This document shows, one piece after another, positions 1 to 5,423 of a DNA stretch of 22,819 nucleotides. Source of the stretch: an uncultured Oscillospiraceae bacterium (lineage in GTDB: Bacteria > Bacillota > Clostridia > Oscillospirales > Acutalibacteraceae). The notes beneath the pieces are model-generated. The model saw only the letters and a list, made by a program, of their open reading frames with translations. It did not search any database and was not told the DNA's origin. The stretch is from NCBI GenBank assembly GCA_900554775.1, contig USIK01000004.1:1-22819 (forward strand), written 5' to 3'. Each line of letters begins with the position of its first letter. Position 1 is the stretch's first letter. A program made the position numbers and the translations under genes.

Positions 1-264
1 ACCACTCTAAATGGGATTAAATACTTTTCAGTTGCATCAGGCGGAGGAACCGGCAGAACCCTTCACCCGGACAACATGGCCGCAGGGCCGGCTTCTTACG
101 GCTTGACCGATTCAATGGGCAGAATGCACAGTGACGCTCAGTTTGCGGGCTCTTCCTCGGTTCCAACACACGTTGACATGATGGGCTTCATCGGCATGGG
201 AAACAACCCGATGGTCGGTGCAACGGTTGCGCTTGCGGTTAAAGTATCTCAAACAATTAATTAA
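1..264 (+). CDS. 3' end of an unrecognised gene (partial)
   Basis: The reading frame is open from the window edge to a TAA at 262-264 and gives the last 87 residues of a protein. The tail is rich in glycine and small residues, with a GGGTGRTLHPD motif, a central GPASYGLTDSMGR stretch and a GNNPMVGATVALAV end. This reads like the conserved core of a soluble enzyme rather than a surface or low-complexity protein. Glycine-rich loops of this kind often bind phosphate or nucleotide, but I cannot name the family. A DUF3326-type protein is only a vague recollection and should not be used as an annotation. The start and most of the gene lie outside the window. It is followed at once by a short palindrome and about 170 bp without a gene, so it probably ends a transcription unit. 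It is unrelated in type to SpoVAC, the usual upstream partner of spoVAD. Confidence 0.75.
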   Translation, partial: TTLNGIKYFSVASGGGTGRTLHPDNMAAGPASYGLTDSMGRMHSDAQFAGSSSVPTHVDMMGFIGMGNNPMVGATVALAVKVSQTIN

Positions 265-265
265 T

Positions 266-283
266 TATAGCTAGCTATATTTT
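266..283 (+). terminator. Palindrome with T-tail, possible terminator
   Basis: A perfect palindrome (tatagctagctata, 266-279) followed by four T starts two bases after the stop of the partial gene. The loop would be very tight and the T-run is short, so this is a weak terminator candidate at best. Confidence 0.3.
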
Positions 284-370
284 CCAAAATAACATATTTT
301 GCCATACGAAATAAAAGGAAACTACGCTAACAATTAATTCAATTTTAACATCATCTTTCAAAAATTATGC

Positions 371-399
371 TTGATTTAAATCTTTGTGTCTGATAGCAT
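371..399 (+). promoter_or_regulatory. Possible promoter of the 56-residue ORF
   Basis: TTGATT (371-376) lies 17 bp from TAGCAT (394-399), 41 bp before the TTG start at 441. Both hexamers match the housekeeping consensus only partly. The bases from 265 to 370 show nothing else beyond A/T-rich sequence. Confidence 0.3.
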
Positions 400-440
400 T
401 AATTATGTAGAGTGAAAAAGTTAGTTGGTAGGTGGCTAAT

Positions 441-611
441 TTGGTAAGTAAAAAGAAACCGGAAAAGAGAAAACTATCTTTCACACTGGATAGTTTTATT
501 AAGGACAAAATCCTTGGCATGTACGGCATAAAAAAACGAAGCAAAATAAAAGCTAAAAGAAGAGAGGAAACTGTTTCCGATCTTTTACCTCACGACTCAA
601 CTAAGATTTAA
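441..611 (+). CDS. Small basic protein of 56 residues, TTG start (hypothetical)
   Basis: An open frame from TTG at 441 to TAA at 609-611 encodes a 56-residue, strongly basic peptide (VSKKKPEKRKLSF at the start, IKKRSKIKAKRRE in the middle, acidic SDLLPHDSTKI end). A purine-rich GGTAGGTGG stretch lies 5 to 13 bases before the TTG and could serve as ribosome binding site. There are no membrane segments and no cysteines. The gene lies directly ahead of a strong hairpin terminator at 647-683, which fits a real short transcript between the partial gene and spoVAD. I do not recognise the family. A nucleic-acid-binding role is conceivable from the charge alone but unproven. The main alternative is a chance frame in an intergenic region. 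The terminator, the lack of low-complexity A/T codons and the start context favour a gene. Confidence 0.5.
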   Translation: MVSKKKPEKRKLSFTLDSFIKDKILGMYGIKKRSKIKAKRREETVSDLLPHDSTKI

Positions 612-619
612 ATTTTTTA

Positions 620-650
620 TAAATATTTAGGTTAAAACCGAAGCATACTA
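620..650 (+). promoter_or_regulatory. Sigma-G-like promoter of spoVAD
   Basis: TAAATA (620-625), an 18 bp spacer and CATACTA (644-650) match the forespore sigma-G pattern (TGAATA, 17-18 bp, CATACTA), with an exact -10. Genes of the spoVA group are known sigma-G targets. Transcription would begin about position 657, inside the terminator hairpin that closes the upstream unit, so the spoVAD transcript would lack most of the 5' arm and not be stopped by it. Confidence 0.55.
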
Positions 651-683
651 AGATGGAAATGATTCCATCTTAGTTTTTTTATT
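647..683 (+). terminator. Strong intrinsic terminator upstream of spoVAD
   Basis: A perfect 12 bp stem (actaagatggaa at 647-658 with its complement at 663-674) has a four-base loop and is followed by a run of T from 674. It would end transcription coming from the left (the 56-residue ORF). Its 5' arm overlaps the -10 element of the putative spoVAD promoter. Confidence 0.85.
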
Positions 684-710
684 TTACTTTAATTGTAAGG
701 GAGCGATTTT

Positions 711-1721
711 ATGGCAAAAAGGATCGGAAAATATACGGTTGAAATGACCGGCGGGCCCGTGATAAAAGCCTTTGCATCGTCAGTTGGAAAGAAAGAATCA
801 GAAGGCCCGCTAGGCAAAGAATTCGATAAAGTATTTGAAGACACAACTTTAAAAGAACCCTCATGGGAAAAGGCTGAAAGCCGGCTTCAAACCGAAACGG
901 TTAAAATCCTTCTTAAAAAATGCGGCATGGACGCTTCGGAAATAAACTATATTTTCGCAGGAGACCTTCTAAACCAGTGCATGTCCTCTTCCTTCGGTTT
1001 GCGCTCGCTTAACATCCCGTTTTTGGGGCAATTCGGCGCATGCTCGACCATGGCGCAATCTTTATTTCTAGCCGCAACAAGCATCGAAGCAGGCATCGCA
1101 GATTATTCCGTTGCGGTAACATCTTCGCATTTTTGCTCCTCCGAAAGGCAATTTAGGTTCCCGCTTCAATACGGCGGCCAGAGAACTCCAACCGCCCAGT
1201 GGACGGTAACGGGTTCAGGAGCGATTTTAGTTGCGAGGAACGAAGAAGGCCCGAAAATAAAATACTGCACCGTGGGAAGAATAACGGACCTTGGAATAAA
1301 AGACGCCAACAACATGGGTGCGGCGATGGCTCCATCGGCAGCGAAAACACTTCTTTCGTTTTTCAGCGATACAAAAACGAAACCCGACGATTACGATTTA
1401 ATTCTAACAGGAGACCTCGGAGAAGTTGGTTCTTCGCTTTTAAAGCAGCTTCTTGAAAACGAAGGAATAAGGCTCAAAACCAACTACAATGATTGCGGGC
1501 TAATGATTTACTACAAAGAAAAGCAAGATGTTCACGCCGGAGGTTCAGGTTGCGGCTGCTCGGCTTCGATTCTTTGCTCGCTGATACTCAACAAGGTTAA
1601 AAACAAAGAGCTGAAAAATATTTTATTCATTGCCACAGGCGCGCTTATGTCCCCCACATCTGCGCAACAAGGCGAGACCATCCCAGGTGTGGCGCATCTT
1701 ATAAACACCGCCCGGAAATAA
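711..1721 (+). CDS. spoVAD: Stage V sporulation protein AD (SpoVAD)
   Basis: The 336-residue product fits SpoVAD in length and sequence, a protein with a thiolase-like (ketoacyl synthase) fold. Recognisable stretches are AESRLQTETVKILLKKCG near residue 60, LLNQCMSSSFGLR, the FLGQFGACSTMAQSL region about residues 105-118 and QYGGQRTPTAQWTVTGSGA about 155-172. In Bacillus, SpoVAD binds dipicolinic acid and, with the other SpoVA proteins, loads it into the forespore and releases it at germination, at the inner spore membrane. The start ATG has a GTAAGGGAG binding site about nine bases upstream. Usually spoVAC, spoVAD and spoVAE are adjacent. Here no SpoVAC- or SpoVAE-like frame lies on either side, and terminators bracket the gene, so it is a single-gene unit. 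A sigma-G-like promoter is seen upstream. Confidence 0.93.
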   Translation: MAKRIGKYTVEMTGGPVIKAFASSVGKKESEGPLGKEFDKVFEDTTLKEPSWEKAESRLQTETVKILLKKCGMDASEINYIFAGDLLNQCMSSSFGLRSLNIPFLGQFGACSTMAQSLFLAATSIEAGIADYSVAVTSSHFCSSERQFRFPLQYGGQRTPTAQWTVTGSGAILVARNEEGPKIKYCTVGRITDLGIKDANNMGAAMAPSAAKTLLSFFSDTKTKPDDYDLILTGDLGEVGSSLLKQLLENEGIRLKTNYNDCGLMIYYKEKQDVHAGGSGCGCSASILCSLILNKVKNKELKNILFIATGALMSPTSAQQGETIPGVAHLINTARK

Positions 1722-1817
1722 ATTTTAAAGATAATCACACTCATTAAAAAACTGGCCATAGTTTCTAATTCACCGTTAGTTGACGCAGCTATTCCTCCCA
1801 TTTTTAATAAATAAACC

Positions 1818-1850
1818 AGCATTGCCAAATTTCAAGGCAATGCTTTTTTG
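1818..1850 (+). terminator. Terminator after spoVAD
   Basis: A perfect 9 bp stem (agcattgcc at 1818-1826, ggcaatgct at 1836-1844) is followed by six T. It lies about 95 bp after the spoVAD stop. The intervening 1722-1817 shows no gene. Confidence 0.8.
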
Positions 1851-2090
1851 CAAGTATTTTTAAAGTTTATTTTCATATGGCGCAGATTTTTAATAATTAA
1901 AATCACTAATACCCAGGAATTATCAGCGATTCAATATGTGTATACATTTATTAATATATTCATATACGTATTAAGTTATCAACATACACATATACACTGT
2001 GTTGACAAACTTAAAATTTAAACTAAAATATAAGCATACAGATATGGATATACATATAAAAATATACACACAAATTAAGGAGGATGTAAA
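1851..2090. repeat. AT-rich left flank of the partition cassette with ATGTGTAT-type repeats
   Basis: This gene-free stretch holds copies of the octamer ATGTGTAT in both orientations (exact at 1936-1943, reverse complement at 1984-1991) and near copies around 1961-1970 and 2034-2071 (tatacatata, atatacacac). Such repeats beside a ParA gene are typical of centromere (parS/parC) and autoregulatory sites bound by the ribbon-helix-helix partner. The parA promoter sits inside the array. Nothing is seen in 1851-1930. Confidence 0.55.
2002..2029 (+). promoter_or_regulatory. Promoter of the partition cassette
   Basis: TTGACA (2002-2007), 16 bp spacer, TAAAAT (2024-2029). Repeat octamers lie immediately upstream and downstream, which would let the RHH protein repress its own operon, as is known for ParA/RHH cassettes. 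The binding site AAGGAGG (2077-2083) is near perfect, seven bases before the parA ATG. Confidence 0.7.
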
Positions 2091-2858
2091 ATGAAAACCG
2101 TTTCAGTTATCAACCAAAAAGGCGGCGTTGGAAAAAGCACAACCGCCGAAATGCTGGTTTCTGCCCTTTCTTTAAAAGGTTTCAAAGTTTTGGCCATAGA
2201 CCTCGACGCTCAAGGAAACCTGAGCTATTCCCTCGCGGCAGACTTGAATTCACCAACAATTTTAGAAGTTCTCACAGAAGAAATTTCAGTAAAAGACGCT
2301 ATAAAAAAAGCCCGCGCAGATGTGATTTCTTCGAACAAAGCTCTCGCAGGAGCCGACGCATTCATCGCCGACACTGGAAAAGAATACCGTTTGAAAGAAG
2401 CTCTTGAAAAAATTGCGAAAAATTATGATTTTTGCATCATCGACACCCCTCCCGCCCTCGGGATTTTAACCATTAACGCTTTAACAGCGTCTGACAGCGT
2501 GATAATCCCGGCGCAAGCCGATATTTACAGCCTTCAAGGAATCGAAAACCTCGAAGAAACCATAAAAGCAGTCAAAAAATACTGCAATCCTAATTTAAAA
2601 ATTGAAGGAATTTTGTTAACAAGATATAATCCAAGAACTATTTTGAGCCGTGAAGTTAGTGAAATGGCAGAAAAATTAGCAGAAAAACTAGAAACAAAAC
2701 TCTTCAAAGCAAAAATCAGAGATGCTATCGCCGTGAAAGAAGCGCAAATAAGCCAAGAGAGCCTTTTCAAATATGCGCCGAAATCAAACGTAGCCAAAGA
2801 TTACGAAGGATTCGTAAATGAATTCTTAGGCAAAGAAAGGAGCAAGAAAAATGGCTAA
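2091..2858 (+). CDS. parA: ParA/Soj-family partition ATPase
   Basis: The 255-residue protein is a deviant Walker-A ATPase. It has KGGVGKST at residues 10-17, the A' motif AIDLDAQGN at about 35-43, and Walker B FCIIDTPP ending at residue 121. There is no N-terminal DNA-binding extension, as in Soj and in small plasmid ParAs of the type Ib kind. Such proteins bind DNA non-specifically as ATP dimers and move DNA cargo carrying the partner-centromere complex. The partner gene follows with an 8-base overlap. The partner is a ribbon-helix-helix protein rather than a ParB with a spo0J-like domain, which indicates a plasmid-type cassette and not the normal chromosomal soj-spo0J pair. Repeats on both flanks are candidate centromeres. 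The start ATG is well supported by AAGGAGG. Confidence 0.92.
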   Translation: MKTVSVINQKGGVGKSTTAEMLVSALSLKGFKVLAIDLDAQGNLSYSLAADLNSPTILEVLTEEISVKDAIKKARADVISSNKALAGADAFIADTGKEYRLKEALEKIAKNYDFCIIDTPPALGILTINALTASDSVIIPAQADIYSLQGIENLEETIKAVKKYCNPNLKIEGILLTRYNPRTILSREVSEMAEKLAEKLETKLFKAKIRDAIAVKEAQISQESLFKYAPKSNVAKDYEGFVNEFLGKERSKKNG

Positions 2859-3120
2859 AAAAAGTTTCATGGATAGCCCAGCGTTAAGATTCATAACGTC
2901 GAATGAAGAAAAAACCGTGAAAGAAGAAAAAATTGCACCAAAAAAAGAAGAATTACCAAAAGGATATAAAATAAGCCCGGTTTACATAGAAACAAAAAGC
3001 AGGCGACTCCAACTGCTTTTGAAACCTTCTATTTTCAAAAAGCTAAAACAAACAGCTGACAAAAAGCACACAAGTGTTAACGATTTAGTAAACTCGATTT
3101 TAGAAGAAAGCTTAAATTAA
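2851..3120 (+). CDS. Ribbon-helix-helix partner of ParA (centromere-binding, ParB-like)
   Basis: The 89-residue basic protein starts inside the end of parA (overlap of 8 bases; AAGGAG at 2837-2842, eight bases before ATG), so translation is coupled. Residues 1-45 are a charged, probably disordered tail rich in Lys/Glu. Residues 48-89 fit a CopG/MetJ-type RHH fold: a strand RRLQLLLKPS, then helix FKKLKQTADKKH, turn TSVNDL, and helix VNSILEESL. This layout (flexible N-terminus, RHH C-terminus) is that of ParG/omega-like partition adaptors, in which the tail contacts ParA and the RHH dimer binds repeated short sites. The short repeats on both sides of the cassette are the obvious targets. It could alternatively be only an autorepressor. 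No toxin-like neighbour is present, which argues against an antitoxin. Confidence 0.8.
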   Translation: MAKKSFMDSPALRFITSNEEKTVKEEKIAPKKEELPKGYKISPVYIETKSRRLQLLLKPSIFKKLKQTADKKHTSVNDLVNSILEESLN

Positions 3121-3129
3121 TATTAACCG

Positions 3130-3159
3130 AAAAGAGCTCGTGATCCGGGCTCTTTTTTA
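3130..3159 (+). terminator. Terminator of the partition cassette
   Basis: Arms 3130-3140 and 3146-3156 pair over 11 bp with one G-T pair, a five-base loop and a T-run (3151-3158). It starts ten bases after the stop of the RHH gene. Confidence 0.85.
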
Positions 3160-3797
3160 TTACAAAAATTTGATTTAAAAGTATGTGTATATTACGAAAG
3201 CCGCATTATTGCTACGTTTTATTATACATATACTTATATGTGTATATTAATATATGTACAAGTATGTATATAGATGTATATTAATATGTGTATGATTATA
3301 TGTTTGATTGTATTTCCGTTAATAATATTAATGCAATTTTTACTTTATATTTTCTAGTGGAAATTAATTTTTAAAAATCATATTGCTACTTATTTTGCGA
3401 TTTTTCTTTCAAAATATCTTTTTAAAAATTATATTCATATCAATATACACATGTGTGTATGTATCCAACTGTATAACCATATACATATGTGTAGAAAAGT
3501 GTAACGTGGATTATTTATTCTTAACTTTCGTTAACTTGTTTTTAAGAATATTTCGTAAGAAAAAATTAAAATGTTAAATTTTAAATATCGAGTTTCTGAA
3601 CTAAACTATTTATAAATATATAAAAAGAAAAATTCTACCGCGCGATATAAATAGGGTAGGGGAGAGAAATTATACATATATGCAAGCATACACACATATG
3701 TATAGATGTATGTGTGTATCATTATGTGTATGTGATTATAGATATATGTGTATGTTTATATATGTACATTAACAAACCCGCATTGTTACTGGATTTA
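3160..3797. repeat. Gene-free AT-rich repeat region (candidate centromere)
   Basis: More than 600 bp without a credible gene. It carries the octamer ATGTGTAT exactly at 3183-3190, 3238-3245, 3286-3293, 3724-3731 and 3746-3753, and inverted at 3445-3452. Many one- or two-base variants lie in clusters at about 3181-3306, 3434-3503 and 3671-3770. Between clusters are plainer A/T stretches and one GC-richer patch at about 3637-3665 (taccgcgcgat, gggtaggggag). The same octamers flank parA on the left. The pattern fits an array bound by the RHH protein. A 64-codon frame at 3383-3577 is rich in Phe, Ile and Leu codons drawn from the T-runs and lacks a binding site, so it is not called. Confidence 0.6.
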
Positions 3798-3828
3798 GCA
3801 AAAAAATAAAGCCTTCCAAAAGAAGGCT
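3798..3828 (-). terminator. Terminator of the YugP-like gene
   Basis: Stem of seven pairs (3810-3816 with 3822-3828), five-base loop. On the minus strand it is followed by TTATTTTTTT (complement of 3800-3809). It lies 14 bases past the gene end at 3843. Confidence 0.8.
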
Positions 3829-3842
3829 GATTTGATTAAATT

Positions 3843-4547
3843 TTAGTCTCTGCGGCGGCTTCCTCTGGTTTCCCATAGCAATCTTAAAAGGGAAAGAAGC
3901 GCCGAAAACGCAGCTGCAACATAGGTGAAAGCGGCAGCGGTTAGAACCTCTTTTGCGCCTGCAAGTTCCTCTTTGCTCAAAAGATTTTCATCTTCAATCG
4001 CTGCGAGAGCACGCCTGCTAGCGTCAAATTCAACCGGCAACGTAACAATTTGAAAAAGAACAGCTAATGAAAAGAAAATAATACCTAAACTTATCATAAA
4101 ACTCCATTTTGGAATTAAAATGCCTAAAATTATAAGCGGCATTGAAGCTTGCGAACCAAAATTGCAAATCGGAAAAAGCGCATGACGAATGCGATAGGGG
4201 AGGTAATCGGCGGCATTTTGGCTAGCATGGCCGGATTCATGAGCAGCAACGCTCACAGAAGCAATCGTCCTCGAGGCATAAACCTTGTCAGAAAGGCAAA
4301 TTTTGCTGCTTCTAGAATCGTAATAATCCGTGAAATAGCCCCTAGTTCTTTCAATCGAAACGCCCTCAACTTTATTGTGGCTAAGCACCTTTTCGGCCGC
4401 CTGAGCGCCTGTCAGGCCCGAAGAACAAGAAATTTTGGAATACTTTTCAAACGCACGATTAACTTTAAAATGTGCCCAGCCTGCAACGGCTATTGAAATT
4501 AGCATAAAAATCCAGGAAACCGGGTCATAATAATAGTAACCAAACAT
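3843..4547 (-). CDS. yugP: YugP-like membrane zinc metallopeptidase
   Basis: The 234-residue protein matches the YugP / Zn_peptidase_2 family in layout. A hydrophobic segment lies near residues 10-24. The zinc motif HESGH is at 103-107 inside VSVAAHESGHASQNA. Two long hydrophobic segments are at about 136-170, then LPVEFDASRRA at 170-180 with the glutamate expected as third zinc ligand, and a last hydrophobic helix at 205-224. Family members are predicted membrane-bound proteases of unknown substrate. An upstream in-frame TTG at 4565 would add six residues, but the AAAGGAG binding site lies within that extension, eight bases before the ATG at 4547, so the ATG is chosen. The gene is divergent from the heat-shock gene and appears to be a single-gene unit with its own promoter and terminator. 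Confidence 0.85.
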   Translation of the reverse strand: MFGYYYYDPVSWIFMLISIAVAGWAHFKVNRAFEKYSKISCSSGLTGAQAAEKVLSHNKVEGVSIERTRGYFTDYYDSRSSKICLSDKVYASRTIASVSVAAHESGHASQNAADYLPYRIRHALFPICNFGSQASMPLIILGILIPKWSFMISLGIIFFSLAVLFQIVTLPVEFDASRRALAAIEDENLLSKEELAGAKEVLTAAAFTYVAAAFSALLSLLRLLWETRGSRRRD

Positions 4548-4584
4548 AAATTTTTCTCCTTTCAATTTAAAAATTGCCGCGAAT

Positions 4585-4613
4585 ATTATACTACTTTTTC
4601 AAGTTCATTTCAA
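4585..4613 (-). promoter_or_regulatory. Promoter of the YugP-like gene
   Basis: On the minus strand TTGAAA (4608-4613), 17 bp spacer, TATAAT (4585-4590, perfect -10), 38 bp before the ATG. The divergent space between this and the hsp20 promoter (4614-4696) is plain A/T-rich. Confidence 0.75.
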
Positions 4614-4696
4614 ATCATTTACATCTATTTGATGATATATAACTCAAAATTATAGATAAATTTATTTAAATATAATAAAAATTCCACGTTTTACTA

Positions 4697-4725
4697 TTGA
4701 CTTTCAAATTTCAAAGGTCTATAAT
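4697..4725 (+). promoter_or_regulatory. Promoter of the small heat-shock gene
   Basis: TTGACT (4697-4702), 17 bp, TATAAT (4720-4725): a near-consensus housekeeping promoter. No CIRCE-type inverted repeat is seen. The transcript would start near 4732, just before a small hairpin (gcgca 4734-4738, tgcgc 4745-4749), then AAGGAGG at 4762-4768. Confidence 0.8.
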
Positions 4726-4777
4726 TCATAATTGCGCATAAAGGTGCGCGAAAAAAATTTTAAGGAGGAAGATTTTT

Positions 4778-5185
4778 ATGAAACTTATACCCCGTGATTT
4801 TGACTTATTTAGCTCACCATTCGACGGTTTTGGCTCGCTTATGAGCGTTAAACACCCAATGAGCACTGACATTGTTGAAGATGGAGAAAACCTTAAAATA
4901 ATCATGGATTTGCCGGGAGTAAAAAAAGAGAATGTAAAAATCACTCTTGAAAATGGATATTTAACCGTATCTGCTTCCACAAAGGGTAAATCTGAAGTAA
5001 AAGACGAAGAAGGCACTTTCATTCGTCGTGAACGCCATTTTGGCGAATTTACAAGGAGTTTTGCAGTTAGCAAAAACGTTTCAAAGGACGAAATAAAAGC
5101 AAAACTCGAAAACGGAACCTTAACACTTTTGGTTCCAAAAGAATCAGCGAAAGAAGCATCTTCCAGCACAATTGAAATAGAATAA
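4778..5185 (+). CDS. hsp20: Small heat-shock protein, Hsp20/alpha-crystallin family
   Basis: The 135-residue product has a short N-terminal arm (RDFDLFSSPFDGF), an alpha-crystallin domain from about residue 28 to 121, and a C-terminal tail ending IEIE, which supplies the I-x-I type motif used for oligomer contacts. Diagnostic stretches are MDLPGVKKENVKI at 43-55, ERHFGEFTRSF at about 85-96 and the signature LENGTLTLLVPK at 110-121. Such proteins are ATP-independent cytoplasmic holdases that bind unfolding proteins under stress. The ATG has AAGGAGG nine bases upstream. The gene is a single-gene unit with its own promoter and a hairpin after the stop. Control by heat is not evident from the promoter; the small hairpin at the 5' end of the message is the only possible regulatory structure seen. 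Confidence 0.93.
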   Translation: MKLIPRDFDLFSSPFDGFGSLMSVKHPMSTDIVEDGENLKIIMDLPGVKKENVKITLENGYLTVSASTKGKSEVKDEEGTFIRRERHFGEFTRSFAVSKNVSKDEIKAKLENGTLTLLVPKESAKEASSSTIEIE

Positions 5186-5192
5186 AAAACAA

Positions 5193-5227
5193 TGCCGGTA
5201 TGTTTATTTTACCGGCAGTTAATTTTC
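5193..5227 (+). terminator. Hairpin after hsp20
   Basis: Perfect 8 bp stem (tgccggta 5193-5200, taccggca 5210-5217) with a nine-base loop, seven bases after the stop. The following T content (gttaatttt) is modest. Confidence 0.6.
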
Positions 5228-5354
5228 GGAGCCTAAACTAGCTAGGCTTAAGTTAAAAGTAAAATTAGATTTAAAATCAAAATTTAACATAAAAGACCAA
5301 ATCATCCTGAAATAAAAATGAACCATTTTTAAAAGTAACATGAATTTTAAATTA

Positions 5355-5395
5355 AAAAATTAGATGAGTAAAACTTAATTTACTCATCTTTTTTG
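5355..5395. terminator. Bidirectional terminator between hsp20 and the ABC operon
   Basis: Perfect 11 bp stem (5362-5372 with 5379-5389), six-base loop, six T on the plus side and an A-run (5355-5360) that gives T on the minus strand. It can serve the convergent ABC operon ending at 5424 as well as read-through from hsp20. The stretch 5228-5354 holds only a weak hairpin (5230-5248). Confidence 0.8.
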
Positions 5396-5423
5396 TTGCT
5401 AATTTTCATGCAAATATTTCTCA

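Noticed and set aside
1532..1828. 98-codon minus-strand frame overlapping the 3' end of spoVAD and its terminator
   Set aside because: No binding site, overlaps a conserved gene and starts within the terminator stem.
3383..3577. 64-codon plus-strand frame in the repeat region
   Set aside because: Composed of Phe, Leu, Ile, Tyr and Val codons from A/T-rich and repeat DNA, with no ribosome binding site; likely chance.
4149..4496. 115-codon plus-strand frame opposite the YugP-like gene
   Set aside because: Lies wholly antisense to a gene with a clear HESGH motif; the translation resembles no protein.
4726..5169. 147-codon minus-strand frame opposite hsp20
   Set aside because: Covers the hsp20 promoter, leader and gene in antisense; no binding site.
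5230..5248. Hairpin agccta/taggct after hsp20 as a terminator or regulatory RNA
   Set aside because: Only six pairs and no T-tail; nearby hairpins at 5193-5217 and 5362-5389 explain termination better.
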